Positions 24,191 to 34,528 of a DNA stretch of 64,000 nt are shown here, piece by piece; position 1 is the stretch's first letter; each line of letters opens with the position of its first letter. The notes under the pieces were generated by a model. That model was given only the letters and a program-made list of their open reading frames with translations. It was not told where the DNA came from and searched no databases. The position numbers and the translations under genes were made by a program. This DNA is from Solea solea (lineage: Eukaryota; Chordata; Actinopteri; Pleuronectiformes; Soleidae), in NCBI RefSeq assembly GCF_958295425.1, contig NC_081138.1, positions 27,821,914 through 27,885,913 on the forward strand. The letters are read 5' to 3'.

Positions 24191-24213
24191 TTGTGAGGAG
24201 GAGCTCCATGGAG

Positions 24214-24256
24214 AGTTTATATAGGCCCCGGCCGGAGAGGGGAGGGGGGCGGAGCC
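24214..24256 (-). promoter_or_regulatory. TATA box plus GC box, minus strand
   Basis: The minus strand reads CTCCGCCCCCCTCCCC (Sp1-type), then CCGGCCGGGGCC, then TATATAAA at 24223-24216. Spacing and order are those of a focused RNA polymerase II core promoter. It stands alone in AT-rich DNA, about 3.4 kb upstream of the mapk6 promoter region. Confidence 0.45.
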
Positions 24257-24518
24257 TGCTCTGTGTTAGAGTCTTATTAGAGTTCACTGTCACCACCTCT
24301 TCTCTGTGTCTTCATCATCATTTTTCAAACACTTTCCTTTGTATTTTAGTCCAGCAACAACAACAGATCTATTCTGCGAATTGTTGCCAGGATTTTAAAG
24401 ACAAGAACTGTAAATGTCACAATAAATCCATCATCACCACCTTTATCATCGGCTTTAACTTTACTGTTGTGTGTGATTGTGAAAATATGTGTTATTAACA
24501 AGGATATCTTCTAAAGTC

Positions 24519-24790
24519 GTCTTTAAAATGACAGTTATACTGTAGTTTTACAAGAAATTACTGCTAAAACCACAGAAACACACTGAATGACACAGTAAAA
24601 TACAGTATCTCTATATGCTAAATCACAGTATTATACTTTATGACATAATTACAGTAATGTTACAGTAAAATCCTTTGTTTATACTGGAAAGATACTGCTA
24701 TATCACATAACATTACACAGTTTTTAGGTGATTTACTATGAAATGATGCAGTAACGTACAGTAAATATACAAATACACAGAGTATTTGTT
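24519..24790. repeat. ACTGTAA/TACAGTA-rich repeat field, part 2
   Basis: Repeated ACAGTAA, TACAGTA and ACACAG words at short irregular intervals, the same vocabulary as 22,741-23,150. The two fields bracket the TATA locus at 24.2 kb. Confidence 0.5.
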
Positions 24791-24989
24791 GATTAACCAT
24801 TTAATTAGCTGTGAATGTTCTATAATTTCTTTACACTTGGCTCCCTGCAGCCTTTTGTGGTGTAAAACGTGCAAATTCACTTCTTGTGATTCATTATTTA
24901 TATCTTATTTAAAATGAAGGAATGCGAAAAATAATTGTCCTTATGAGTCTCGACAGTCACTGTTGTGCAAAAAAATACAAACAAAACTG

Positions 24990-25045
24990 GAATAATAGTA
25001 ATAATAATAATAATAATAATAACAATAATATAATAATAATAATCA
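24990..25045 (+). repeat. AAT/ATA trinucleotide microsatellite
   Basis: Impure (AAT)n with AGT and AAC interruptions. Confidence 0.8.
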
Positions 25046-25532
25046 CAATGACAGGTGGAATTTAACTTTGTTAAAGCTAAAATAATATTAAGGGGGTATC
25101 TTAATATAAAACAGACATTTACTTTTAGCCCGCCGCTCACTATCAAGTTTAAACTGTGTAAAAGTTTGGGTGCCCTTGTTCTAAAGGGACTTTCTTAGTT
25201 TTTCATTAACAGTGAGCGTTGGACACCAATGATTCTGTGCTCCTCACGTCTCCTTGTTTCCATCCTGGAGCCTTGTATCTCGTCGTCTCTGACTGAGAAA
25301 AGCTCTTGTTGGGTTTCTGGACTCCTCCGCCTCCATCTGCTCGTCATATGACAGATTTACAGGCATCTCCACAGACTGTGGCATGTTTGGACAGTGAGGA
25401 AACGTGTGCGTGTGTGTTTGTTTGATTTTCAAACCAGGCTGCTGCGGGGTCCACATGAGCGGCGTGTTATCAAAATATTTGAGTGGATGTGCGAGGAAAT
25501 GAGGGCAGCGTTGTGGGTTTGGTGCCGTGTGC

Positions 25533-25533
<1 letters not shown>

Positions 25534-25571
<38 letters not shown>

Positions 25572-25572
25572 G
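25534..25572 (+). repeat. (AT)n followed by oligo-T
   Basis: About ten AT units run directly into a T-run of about 18. Confidence 0.85.
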
Positions 25573-25789
25573 CTTTTTCTTCTGAATAATTATCACTTCT
25601 GCATGCCTGAGAGATTTTTCAATGGTCTGTGATGTTTGCTGGTAGTTTGTTGTTGCTGCTGTTAATCTACTGTAACTAACGCTCATGGGATAGCCTGGGT
25701 AGTCCAGGCCGAGGCTTGTTAGATAAACCCCGTTGGTTATTCATGATGACCTTAATTCCTACATTGGAAGCACATGGGCAGCTCTTAAA

Positions 25790-26580
25790 GATACACTATG
25801 TAACATTTCTGCATTTTAAACGACAGAACTAATCTTATATTTTGTTGAGTAGTGTACTTAGATTAACTCTTTAAAGGCACAATAAGTTATCAAAACCATA
25901 ACAAAAGGCAGAGTTTGACATGGAAGCAGCAAGGGATCATGGGAATTGTTGTCTTCATGTCTTGTTTGCAGATGAGGCGACCAAAATTCTCCATTATCCA
26001 GATATAGAAATATGGCAAAATATAAAACATTAATCTCATTCTCACTCTATTTTAATGTAGAAATGTTACAGATTATAGCTGTAAATCCATAGAAATCTAC
26101 GTTTCTATTTAAGGTAATTTTATTCAGGTCGTTTTTTAATGCTTTTTTTTAATGTCTCTGGTATAATTTCTGGGGCAGAAGAAAATATCACGACAGGGAA
26201 ACCACTGGAGACGACAAGACAAGACAACAATTCCCAAGATGCCATGCTGCCTCCTCATGTTATCAAACTATGTCTGTTTTATTGTTTTCAGCTGCAGAAA
26301 TTACTGGAAAACTCGGCATTTACATAATATGTACCATTTCTTGCATTAAAATATCTGAAAACAATGAGACTAATGTTATAGACCGGATTTTGTTGAGTCG
26401 AGTATTTACATTATTGGCAAATGGCAAATACTCTGTTGCCATTTGCTGCATGTTCTGCCGCCCTGTAAAGGGCAACAATTCCCAGGATCCCACGCTGCTT
26501 TCCGACGCCATCGAACTACAAAGTCTTTTGTCGTTGCTTTGATTAAGAGACACCTAAGAGCAGAAATGACATACTGTGCG
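25790..26580. mobile_element. MITE-like foldback, possibly nested
   Basis: A GGGAATTGTTGTCTT segment (about 25,940-25,954) is mirrored by AGACAACAATTCCC (26,222-26,235) and again by GGGCAACAATTCCCAGGAT (about 26,469). ATTTTGTTGAGT occurs in direct orientation near 25,838 and 26,389. The edge near 25,797 reads ATACACTATGTAACATTTCTG, a familiar teleost MITE end. No transposase is present. Two overlapping or nested elements would explain the mixture of inverted and direct copies. Confidence 0.45.
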
Positions 26581-27639
26581 TTATTAACCTCAGTTGTCAG
26601 ATACTCTGTTTCTACCTGCAGCCTTTATGCAAATCCACTTCTTGTGATTTGTTATTTTTATCTTATTTTAAATCAGACGATTACACAATCCTAATGTATT
26701 ACGAAAACCGTCCGAAACACATTTGAGAAAATTGAAGACATGAAGACATGAACCCTGTTATCTAAACACACCCTGGTCATATAGGAATGTCACAGTGTTG
26801 TAAGAGGCCTATATTGAGAAAGTGTCGATCACTGAGATTAGGTTTCCAGCTCATGAGGCAAACATGTTTACTGTACGTGACTTGATGTGTTGCCGATCAT
26901 TTGCAGGACTGTGACGAAATGTTCAGACGGACTTTAGGCTTTTGTCCTGCACTCGACGTGCGATCGCCTCAAATGGAGAAGCCCTCTTTTCCTCAAACGT
27001 GTTCACTCGGAGCAAAGTGGATGTTCATCCCACTGCTCTTTGTTCCAGGACGTTTCTGTCTTGCTGCGTCAGCACAGCGAGAGTCCACGCGCCGCTGCTC
27101 AAAGGTGAGGCGGTGAGATGAACAAGCAAATGTGTTCACACCGCTGTGTGCCTGTGTTCAGAGCAGACGGGAGCTCACTCATCTGTTTAAATTATTGACT
27201 CAGAGGGGTGAGTGTTAGTGGGGCATGACGGCCTTATTGTATAACTCACAACAACGCTTGCAACGCGGCCTGTAATTAGCCCCCCCCCCTTGTTACAGGC
27301 TGATGTACGGTGTGATGTTTTTATTCAAATCTGGAACATGACTGTGGAGTGACTGTATATTAATCAGCTGCACACACAAATGCAAGGAACAGATGTTACA
27401 GCGGCAACAAGTCTTTCATCATGCATCATCACCGTCTAATGTGGCCAAAGGTTTAGTCATTTTGTTCTGTACTGGAGCAGGAGGACGGAAGAGAAGGGAA
27501 ATCCCTATAACTTGTAGTAGTTTCATTTCATCTCTTTGTGGCCATGTCTTTTGAATCAGTTTCTTGTTTGGTTTTAATCACCTATGTGTCTTTTTTTGCC
27601 TTTGCTCCATGGACTCACTCACTTGTCTCATCTTCTACC
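26581..27639. other. intergenic, nothing assigned
   Basis: No gene, no clear repeat. A short C-run is at about 27,280. Confidence 0.5.
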
Positions 27640-27745
27640 GCTTTATCCTCCACATGAGGGTCGCGGGTGCCAATCCCAGGTAACATATTAGGGTAAAAGG
27701 CGGGGTACACCCTGGACAGGTCAACAGTCCGTCACAGGGCCGCAA
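27640..27745 (-). mobile_element. SINE 3' fragment, inverted
   Basis: TACCGCTTTATCCTCCACAT and a nearby GGGTACACCCTGGACAGGTC are the reverse complement of the 3' body of the tRNA-headed SINE seen at 31.4, 45.0 and 51.3 kb. The tRNA head is missing. Confidence 0.6.
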
Positions 27746-27899
27746 TGCTATTTAAATAAAGTATATTATTACTGTACAACATTTTGTGTATTCACATGGC
27801 CAGAGAATAAGAGGAGAGACGCATCCATCTGCCTTTGCGTTGCCTGTCCTCTCACCATCTGTGAGTGGAGCATCCTAAGACCTGCAGGGCTCTGTGTTG

Positions 27900-28430
27900 G
27901 TTAGTTTATGTGTACTTGTATTTTTATCTTTGTGAGGACATTTCGACCTTGTGGGGACATTTTGTCTGTGCCCCCAAAACTTGTGCAAAAAGTGCTTTCT
28001 CAAACCAGGGTTAGGGTTAGAATTGGGTTGTTTGCAGGGCAATGGGTCCCCAGGACCAAGATTGAGAAATCCTGGGTTAGGGTTAGTGGCTAGGGAATGC
28101 ATAGTGTCTATGATGTGTCCTCAATAAGATATAAAAAAAAAGTCTGTGCATGTATGTGTAAATTTATTTCAAGACACGATAAAGACACCTATGGTTAGGA
28201 AGAGGGTTAAGGTTAGAGTAAGTCTCCAGGAAATGAATGTAAATCAATGTCCTCTGAAGTTATGGAAACCAGACTGTGTGTGTTTAGATGTCTTAAATAG
28301 GCTACAATTTTAACAGGCTTTTTGAGGATTAAGACCTGGTTTTAGGGTTAGGGTTAGAATTAGGTTTAGGTTAGAGTTAAGCATTTATTTGTGATGGTTA
28401 AGGTTCGGGTTAGGGGCTGAATGCAAAACC
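27900..28430 (+). repeat. GTGAGGACATTT repeat with interstitial TTAGGG units
   Basis: Begins with GTGAGGACATTTCGACCTTG (27,931-27,950), a motif common in fish introns and spacers. It continues with scattered doublets of GGGTTAGGGTTAG at about 28,009, 28,075 and 28,345, with degenerate forms between them. At 28,052-28,074 there is a CAGGACCAAGATTGAGAAAT piece, the right end of the MITE family that is intact at 31,811-31,928. Confidence 0.55.
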
Positions 28431-29092
28431 AGCATGTGTGTGTGATGGGGAGGAAGCTGTGATGTAACCTGATTTGCCTAACTACACTGCAGAGAAATGA
28501 TTAAATGATCCAGTGGGGACTTTTTGTGGTACGTGTGCGTGTGAGAGTGTGTGTTAATGTGTGACTGGACTTGTTTGTATAGGAGCAAAGATAAAATTGG
28601 GTGTTTTGCCGTGATGTAAGAGGATCAGACGCTTTGGAATCTGTTTGTTAACAGGACTAACACAGAGACCGCTCAGCCATAGGTGCCTGTGTGTGCGTTG
28701 AACAGGGTCAAACATGTGTTTTTTTGGAAGCCAGTGAATTAATCTGCTTAAACTCAAACACATTTAAATGACTAAGACGCTTACTGTATATTTTGCCTCG
28801 AGCTAAATGAAACCTGCTAATCACAATTACGTATGTGGCGTTGCGGTGCAACAGTGGAGAAAAAAAATACACCCTGGTCCATCGACCAGGCACAGACGTT
28901 TCTGTGTTTGGTGGCTTAAGTTGTTCCTTTACACATAGACTGTATATCAAAGTTGATTTGACTCTTCTTGTTTTTTGTTTGAATATAGAAGTCTATGGGA
29001 AAATTAGGCTGATTTGTAAAATAGGAGGGAGAGGATTAGAAGGTACAATGCTTTGAAGATCCAATGAGTTTACTTCTCACTTGATTTATAAT
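28431..29092. other. intergenic, nothing assigned
   Basis: No gene or clear element seen; scattered GT-rich sequence. Confidence 0.5.
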
Positions 29093-29141
29093 CTCAGTAA
29101 ACAGTTAATGTCTCAGTGGCTAGTTTCAGGTCTTCAAGTCT
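29093..29141 (+). repeat. 49-bp direct repeat, left
   Basis: Starts CTCAGTAAACAGTTAATG. Matches 30,250-30,298 at 47 of 49 positions and abuts the left side of duplication copy A. Confidence 0.85.
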
Positions 29142-29144
29142 ATT

Positions 29145-30249
29145 CTGTGTGTGTGTGTGTTTGTGGTGATTTTCCTGCTAAATGTCGTCACTGCGTTTTT
29201 ATTACCTGCATGTTTGCATGTTAGACACTGGTGTGAAACACAGTGGCTCTGTACGCCGTACACCTTACGTAATGTCAAGGTCATGATGCTGTTGCCCCCT
29301 CGAAGACCTGAGATTTGATGTCCAACTGTTACATAACAATGCTCTTATCTTTTCTCTCAGACACACACACATTACCTGACTTCAAGGTGCTTTCTCCAAT
29401 AACCAAGAGCCACGGCATCAAGCACGAGGAGTTGAAACACCTCCTTTCGGCTTTTTAGTATCGATTTGGTGATATACTGTATCATTCTCCTCCCTCACGC
29501 AATACGATAATCAATACGACATGGCACATCTTGATATTTTAATTGATAAATTAAGGCGGTGTAAAGTAAACAGTCCCTGCCAGTTTCCCTCGCCGGGCGT
29601 CGCTACTCGTGTATGAATGAATGAGTGAAACTTGGGTGGAAGTTACCTGGCCGAAGAAGAGGGAGTTTACAGCGGGACAATGGTGGAGAAAGCTACTTTA
29701 AGAGATGCTCCATCCACGTTCAATACATAGACTTTATGCACTTTGTCCTCTTTGTTATGAATAAATAGAGAATTTTAACTTTTCACGGAAACGTTTTGTT
29801 GTCTTCAGTGAGACAGATATTGTATTGCTCTATGATTGTCTTGCAATATAATTATCATGATATTATTGGTATCGTGGACCTTGTATTGCGTATCGTAATT
29901 TCATGTCAAATTTCACCATCTTTTTGTCGTGGTTGTCTTATTCTTCTGTGCACAGGCTTATATTTGGGTATTAGCCAGGGTTGAAAACAGTGACACAGGC
30001 CTGGCTTGATCCTGACTTGATCCTGGCTCAGTTTGCATAATATTTGTTGATGTTGGTGCATTATTTTGCTTTTGTTTGGTCTACATGGAACATAAACAAA
30101 CAAAGAGGAAGCTGTAGTCAAATCAAAGAATTCATTGTTTTAATTTTAAAACTGATCATCAAAATAGTTAATAATTAATATCCAAATAATGATGAATAAA
30201 TCAAATAAATGTAGACTTAACTGAGCAAAGCAAGTGCTCGATTGAATTA
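29145..30249 (+). repeat. 1.1-kb direct duplication, copy A
   Basis: Aligns by eye with 32,289-33,372 at very high identity: about 2 differences in the first 160 bases after the GT run. Relative to copy B it holds 50 extra bases between two CTG triplets (after position about 29,328). It is bracketed by 49-bp direct repeats at 29,093-29,141 and 30,250-30,298 with two mismatches. It contains ATATCATGATATTATTGG-type AT-rich sequence typical of a fish DNA element. No coding function. Confidence 0.8.
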
Positions 30250-30298
30250 CTCAGTAAACAGTTAATGTCTCAGTGACTAGTTTCAGGTCTTCAACTCT
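30250..30298 (+). repeat. 49-bp direct repeat, right
   Basis: Starts CTCAGTAAACAGTTAATG. Partner of 29,093-29,141, on the right side of duplication copy A. Copy B at 33.37 kb has only the first few bases of this unit before diverging. Confidence 0.85.
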
Positions 30299-31440
30299 AA
30301 TTTATGTTCCCAATTTGAGGAAAATAGACAATAAAGTACGTAACATAGTTCAATAGGTGCAGGGTTCGATTCTTATGGGTGAGACCTGGCACTTATGGGT
30401 GCCAGGTCGTCACATGGCAAGATTTCTGGAGATAATGTTGATTGTTGATTCTCAAGACCAAGTTGTTAAATTAAAAACACTGAAACATCTGGAAAAACAT
30501 TTTCACATTTGTGTACTATAGTTTTTATCTGAGGCGACCTTTCCTTAAAGATTTTAATTACATTTATTGTCCAACTTACATTCAGTTTTTTGGTTACTTT
30601 GTAGGTAGTACTGATGCTGGAATAGCAGAGTTGCCTATCCACATCAGCTCAGTAGAACAGCCAATAGGAGGCTTCCTATCTCTCCCTGAGATGCCCTGTG
30701 ATTGGTCCATTTCTCCTCTCAGACTAGCGCCACTGTTGAAAGCTGAAAACAGCGCCAAGAGTTGGCATTGACGACTTGATTTAAATTATAAAAGTTTTTT
30801 TACGCTCAGTAACAACAGAGAAGTATATCCTGCTTAAACCAGCTGTCATTTCATTACAGAAAAGCTACAATAGCACACTTGCATGGAAACAATTTTTCCA
30901 TCAATAAAACCATAAAGATTAGAAAACGGGGGCCAAAGTCAGACGCTGTCGGTGACTTCCTGCTGCGGTCATGACAGAACAAACCGCGAAGAATGTCTCC
31001 ATCCACACCTGAATGAGACCATAAAACTCAGCTGATTACAACAAGAACACAATGTCCACAACATTACAACGTAGAGAGATACAGATATGGTAATTGATGG
31101 CTGCGACTTCAAATGATGTGTGCAATACGCGGTGTTAACTTTAAATCAGGGTTTTCCAGACAGCAGTTGTTGTATTTCTGTCAAACTGGTTTGGGGGAGG
31201 GGACGCTACAAGTGTGATTTGATTTACTATAGAGCTGATTATGTTAAGATATAAAAAGTAAATGTGCATTTCTAACTTGAAGCATGGCACAAAACGAAGG
31301 AAACTCACGACTTAACTCAAAATAAATTCGAGAAAAGGTGGTCATAGCAATGGTACTACATGTGTGAGGAACAGGTATAATGTGATTTCTTGCTGTCCAA
31401 TATGCTGTGGAGCCTTAGTTTGGTTCAGTTTGGACAATAA
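30299..31440. other. intergenic, nothing assigned
   Basis: No gene recognised. An 86-codon open frame at 30,511-30,771 lacks any similarity I can identify. Confidence 0.5.
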
Positions 31441-31975
31441 GGTAGGACAGTGGTTAGCACTGGTGCCTCACAGCACAAAGGTCCTGGGTTTCGAACCCTG
31501 GTCTGTCCTGGTCTGTTGCCTCACTGGCGTAAAACTTGGAACCTTCCTAGTTATAGGAAGCTGGTGTTCCTATTTCATCCCAGTTCTCGGAGGGTTCCTG
31601 GTAGAGGATGGGGCCGTTTGACTGAGGGTCTTTCTGTGTGGAGTTTGCCTCGCGTGTGTTGGTTTTCACCAGTTTCTCCAGTTTCCAAAAAACATGCACA
31701 GTTAAATTGGACACTCTAAATTGCCTGTAGCTGTGAATGTGAGCACATGTTGGTCTATATGTTGGCCCACCGTTGTCCAGGGTGTACCCCGCCCTTTGCC
31801 CTATGTCAGGGTTTCTCAATCCTGGTCCTGGATTGAGGCGCCACTGCCCTACATGTTTTAGATGTTTCCCTGCTCCAACACACCTGATTGAGGCAGTGGT
31901 CCTCAAACCAGGACCAGGATTGAGAAACTCTTCTTCATGTGGAGGATAAAGCAGTAGAAAATGGATGGCTGGATA
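31441..31975 (+). mobile_element. tRNA-headed SINE with nested MITE
   Basis: Head: ACAGTGGTTAGCACTGGTGC then a B-box-like GGGTTTCGAACCC (31,487-31,499). The body runs through CACATGTTGGTC and GTCCAGGGTGTACCCCGCCC. The tail reads GTGGAGGATAAAGCAGTAGA then ATGGATGGCTGG. Between CCCTATGT (about 31,799) and the tail a separate element is inserted (31,807-31,930). The SINE does not encode protein. Confidence 0.7.
31807..31930. mobile_element. short MITE with perfect 21-bp terminal inverted repeats
   Basis: 31,811-31,831 (GTTTCTCAATCCTGG...) and 31,908-31,928 are perfect reverse complements over 21 bases. The core includes TAGATGTTTCCCTGCTCC, a familiar teleost hAT-like MITE motif. It interrupts the 3' body of the SINE, so it inserted later. 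Flanks CCCTATGT and CTTCATGT may be a decayed 8-bp target duplication (5 of 8). Confidence 0.7.
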
Positions 31976-32288
31976 TAGTAACTTAATAAGTAACATATTG
32001 TAACTTACTACTTTTCATACCAAGTCGTACACCTGTAAGTAAAAATAATATTATTACTTTTTAAAAGACATATATAATATAGAATATGTAACTTAATACA
32101 CATACTAAGTAGCTTGGCCCAGCACTGCTTAGGTCACCGCACCTCTGTCCTCTCACTCTTTTTACTGCCTACAAGGTCTTATATCACATAATATTTGGGC
32201 TTCAAATAAGATTAAGGACAATCTCTGTTATTATTTTTTAGCACTGCACTGTCTGAAAACATTCCATAACTCCTCTTGTCTTTGTCTG
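31976..32288. other. intergenic, nothing assigned
   Basis: AT-rich, no gene seen. Confidence 0.5.
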
Positions 32289-33372
32289 CGTGTGTGTGTG
32301 TGTGTGTGTGTGTGTTTGTGGTGATTTTCCTGCTAAATGTTGTCACTGCGTTTTTATTACCTGCATGTTTGCATGTTAGACACTGGTGTGAAACACAGTG
32401 GCTCTGTACGCCGTGCACCTTACGTAATGTCAAGGTCATGATGCTGTTGCCCCCTCGAAGACCTGAGATTTGATGTCCAACTGACTTCAAGGTGCTTTCT
32501 CCAATAACCAAGAGCCACGACATCAAGCACGAGGAGTTGAAACACCTCCTTTCAGCTTTGTAGTATCGATTAGGTGATATACTGTATCATTCTCCTCCCT
32601 CACGCAATACGATAATCAATACGACATGGCACATCTTGATATTTTTATTGATAAATTAAGGTGGTGTAAAGTAAACAGTCCCTGCCAGTTTCACTCGCTG
32701 GGCATCGCTACTTGTGTACGAATGAATGAGTGAAACTTGGGTGGAAGTTACCTGGCCGAAGAAGAGGGAGTTTACAGCCGGACAATGGTGGAGAAAGCTA
32801 CTTTAAGAGATGCTCCATCCACGTTCAATACATAGACTTTGTGCACTTTGTCCTCTTTGTTATGAATAAATAGAGAATTTTAACTTTTCACGGAAACGTT
32901 TTGTTGTCTTCAGTGAGACAGATATCGTATTGCTCTATGATTGTCTTGCAATATAATTATCACGATATTATTGGTATCGTGGACCTTGCATTGCGTATCG
33001 TAATTTCATGTCAAATTTAACCATCTTTTTGTCGTGGTTGTCTTATTCTTCTGTGCACAGGCTTATATTTGGGTATTAGCCAGGGTTGAAAACAGTGACA
33101 CAGGCCTGGCTTGATCCTGACTTGATCCTGGCTCAGTTTGCATAATATTTGTTGATGTTGGTGCATTATTTTGCTTTTGTTTGGTCTACATGGAACATAA
33201 AAAAAACAAACAAACAAAGAGGAAGCTGTAGTCAAATCAAAAAATTCATTGTTTTTATTTTAAAACTAATCCAACATCAAAATAGTTAATTATTAATATA
33301 CAAATAATGATGAATAAATAAAATAAATGTAGATTTAACTGAGCAACGCAAGTGCTTGATTGAATTACTCAG
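32289..33372 (+). repeat. 1.1-kb direct duplication, copy B
   Basis: Second copy of 29,145-30,249, same orientation, opening with a longer (GT)n run (32,289-32,315). It lacks 50 bases present in copy A. The right edge diverges right after TTACTCAGT. Confidence 0.8.
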
Positions 33373-33754
33373 TGCTGTAAAGGAGCTCTCACTGACTAAC
33401 CACAGTTTACAGGTTTTACAGGTTACTTAACCAGCGGTATCTGTACTTTTCCTCGAGAAAATGTCAATGTACTTTGTCCACCTCTGATAGAAATCACCAG
33501 TCCAGCAGGTGTTGTCACTTGCTCTGCTTCCTTACATCGTCACAGCTCTGACTCTGTGTGTCACTGCAGAAACCGGGGGAAAAGCACACGCTGTTCAGCT
33601 CTATTGGCAGAGTGGCAGCACTAATGGAAAGCCTGTCTGGCCAATGTTGGCCTGACCTAGCCAAGCTGTTACTCGCTGGCATCTTCCCAATCCTGCGTAC
33701 ATATGATTGGATAGAGTGCTTTCAGTCATCTCTCTGCTCTGGTTGTACCATACT
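33373..33754. other. intergenic, nothing assigned
   Basis: No gene recognised. Confidence 0.5.
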
Positions 33755-34528
33755 CAGAGGTGGAAAGTAATGAATTATATTTACTTGCGTTACTGTAATT
33801 AAGTATTTCATTTGTGTACTTGGAAGTAATATTCTTCAGTGATGATGACAGGTGAATGATGATGACAGGTGAATTATGATGAGGACAGGTGAATGATGAT
33901 GAGGACAGGTGAATGATGAGGACAGGTGAACGATGATGAGGACAGGTGAATTATGATGACAGGTGAATGATGATGAGGACAGATGAATGATGATGACAGG
34001 TGAATGATGATGAGGACAGGTGAATGATGATGACAGGTGAATGATGATGACAGGTGAATTATGATGACAGGTCAATTATGATGACAGGTGAATTATGATG
34101 ACAGGTGAATGATGATGAGGACAGGTGAATGATGATGACAGGTGAATTATGATGAGGACAGGTGAATGATGATGAGGACAGGTGAATGATGATGAGGACA
34201 GGTGAATTATGATGACCGGTGAATGATGATGAGGACAGGTGAATGATGATGAGGACAGGTGAATGATGATGAGGACAGATGAATTATGATGGGACAGGTG
34301 AATGATGATGAAGACAGATGAATGATGATGAGGACACGTGAATGATGACAGGTGAATTGGAGCTAATTAAGGTCCCTGAGTGAGTGAGAAAGTTAAAGCA
34401 TTTGGGACCTGATACATTATGTGTTTACATATTTATTTTGTCAGCACTTTAACTTGAGTACAGTTTTAGACCAGTACTTGTACTTGAGTAATATTTTACT
34501 TGAGTAGAATAAATCTTTTTCACCTCTG
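33755..34528. mobile_element. hAT MITE hosting a minisatellite
   Basis: The left end CAGAGGTGGAAAG (from 33,755) and right end CTTTTTCACCTCTG (to 34,528) are terminal inverted repeats. The sequence next to each end (TTACTTGCGTTACTGTAATT, ACTTGAGTAATATTTTACTT) is the classic fish hAT subterminal pattern. The 8 bases outside each end are ACCATACT and ACCGTACG, 6 of 8 identical, which fits a decayed hAT 8-bp target duplication. The interior is almost entirely the minisatellite at 33,841-34,356; no transposase. Confidence 0.75.
33841..34356 (+). repeat. 17/20-bp minisatellite, about 516 bp
   Basis: Units alternate between GATGATGACAGGTGAAT (17 bp) and GATGATGAGGACAGGTGAAT (20 bp), with single-base variants (AATTATGA, ACAGAT). 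About 28 units in one orientation inside a hAT MITE. Not a CRISPR array: no spacers, and the host is eukaryotic. Confidence 0.9.

Noticed and set aside
29906..30121. About 71-codon minus-strand frame shared with 33,017-33,235
   Set aside because: It is shared only because the two duplication copies are almost identical at the DNA level. The 9-base length difference between copies is in a poly-A/CAAA stretch and says nothing about coding.
33836..34075. Repetitive open frame rich in Ser, His and Ile; array could look like a CRISPR
   Set aside because: It is a translation of the 17/20-bp minisatellite. Units are contiguous with no spacers, and the genome is vertebrate.
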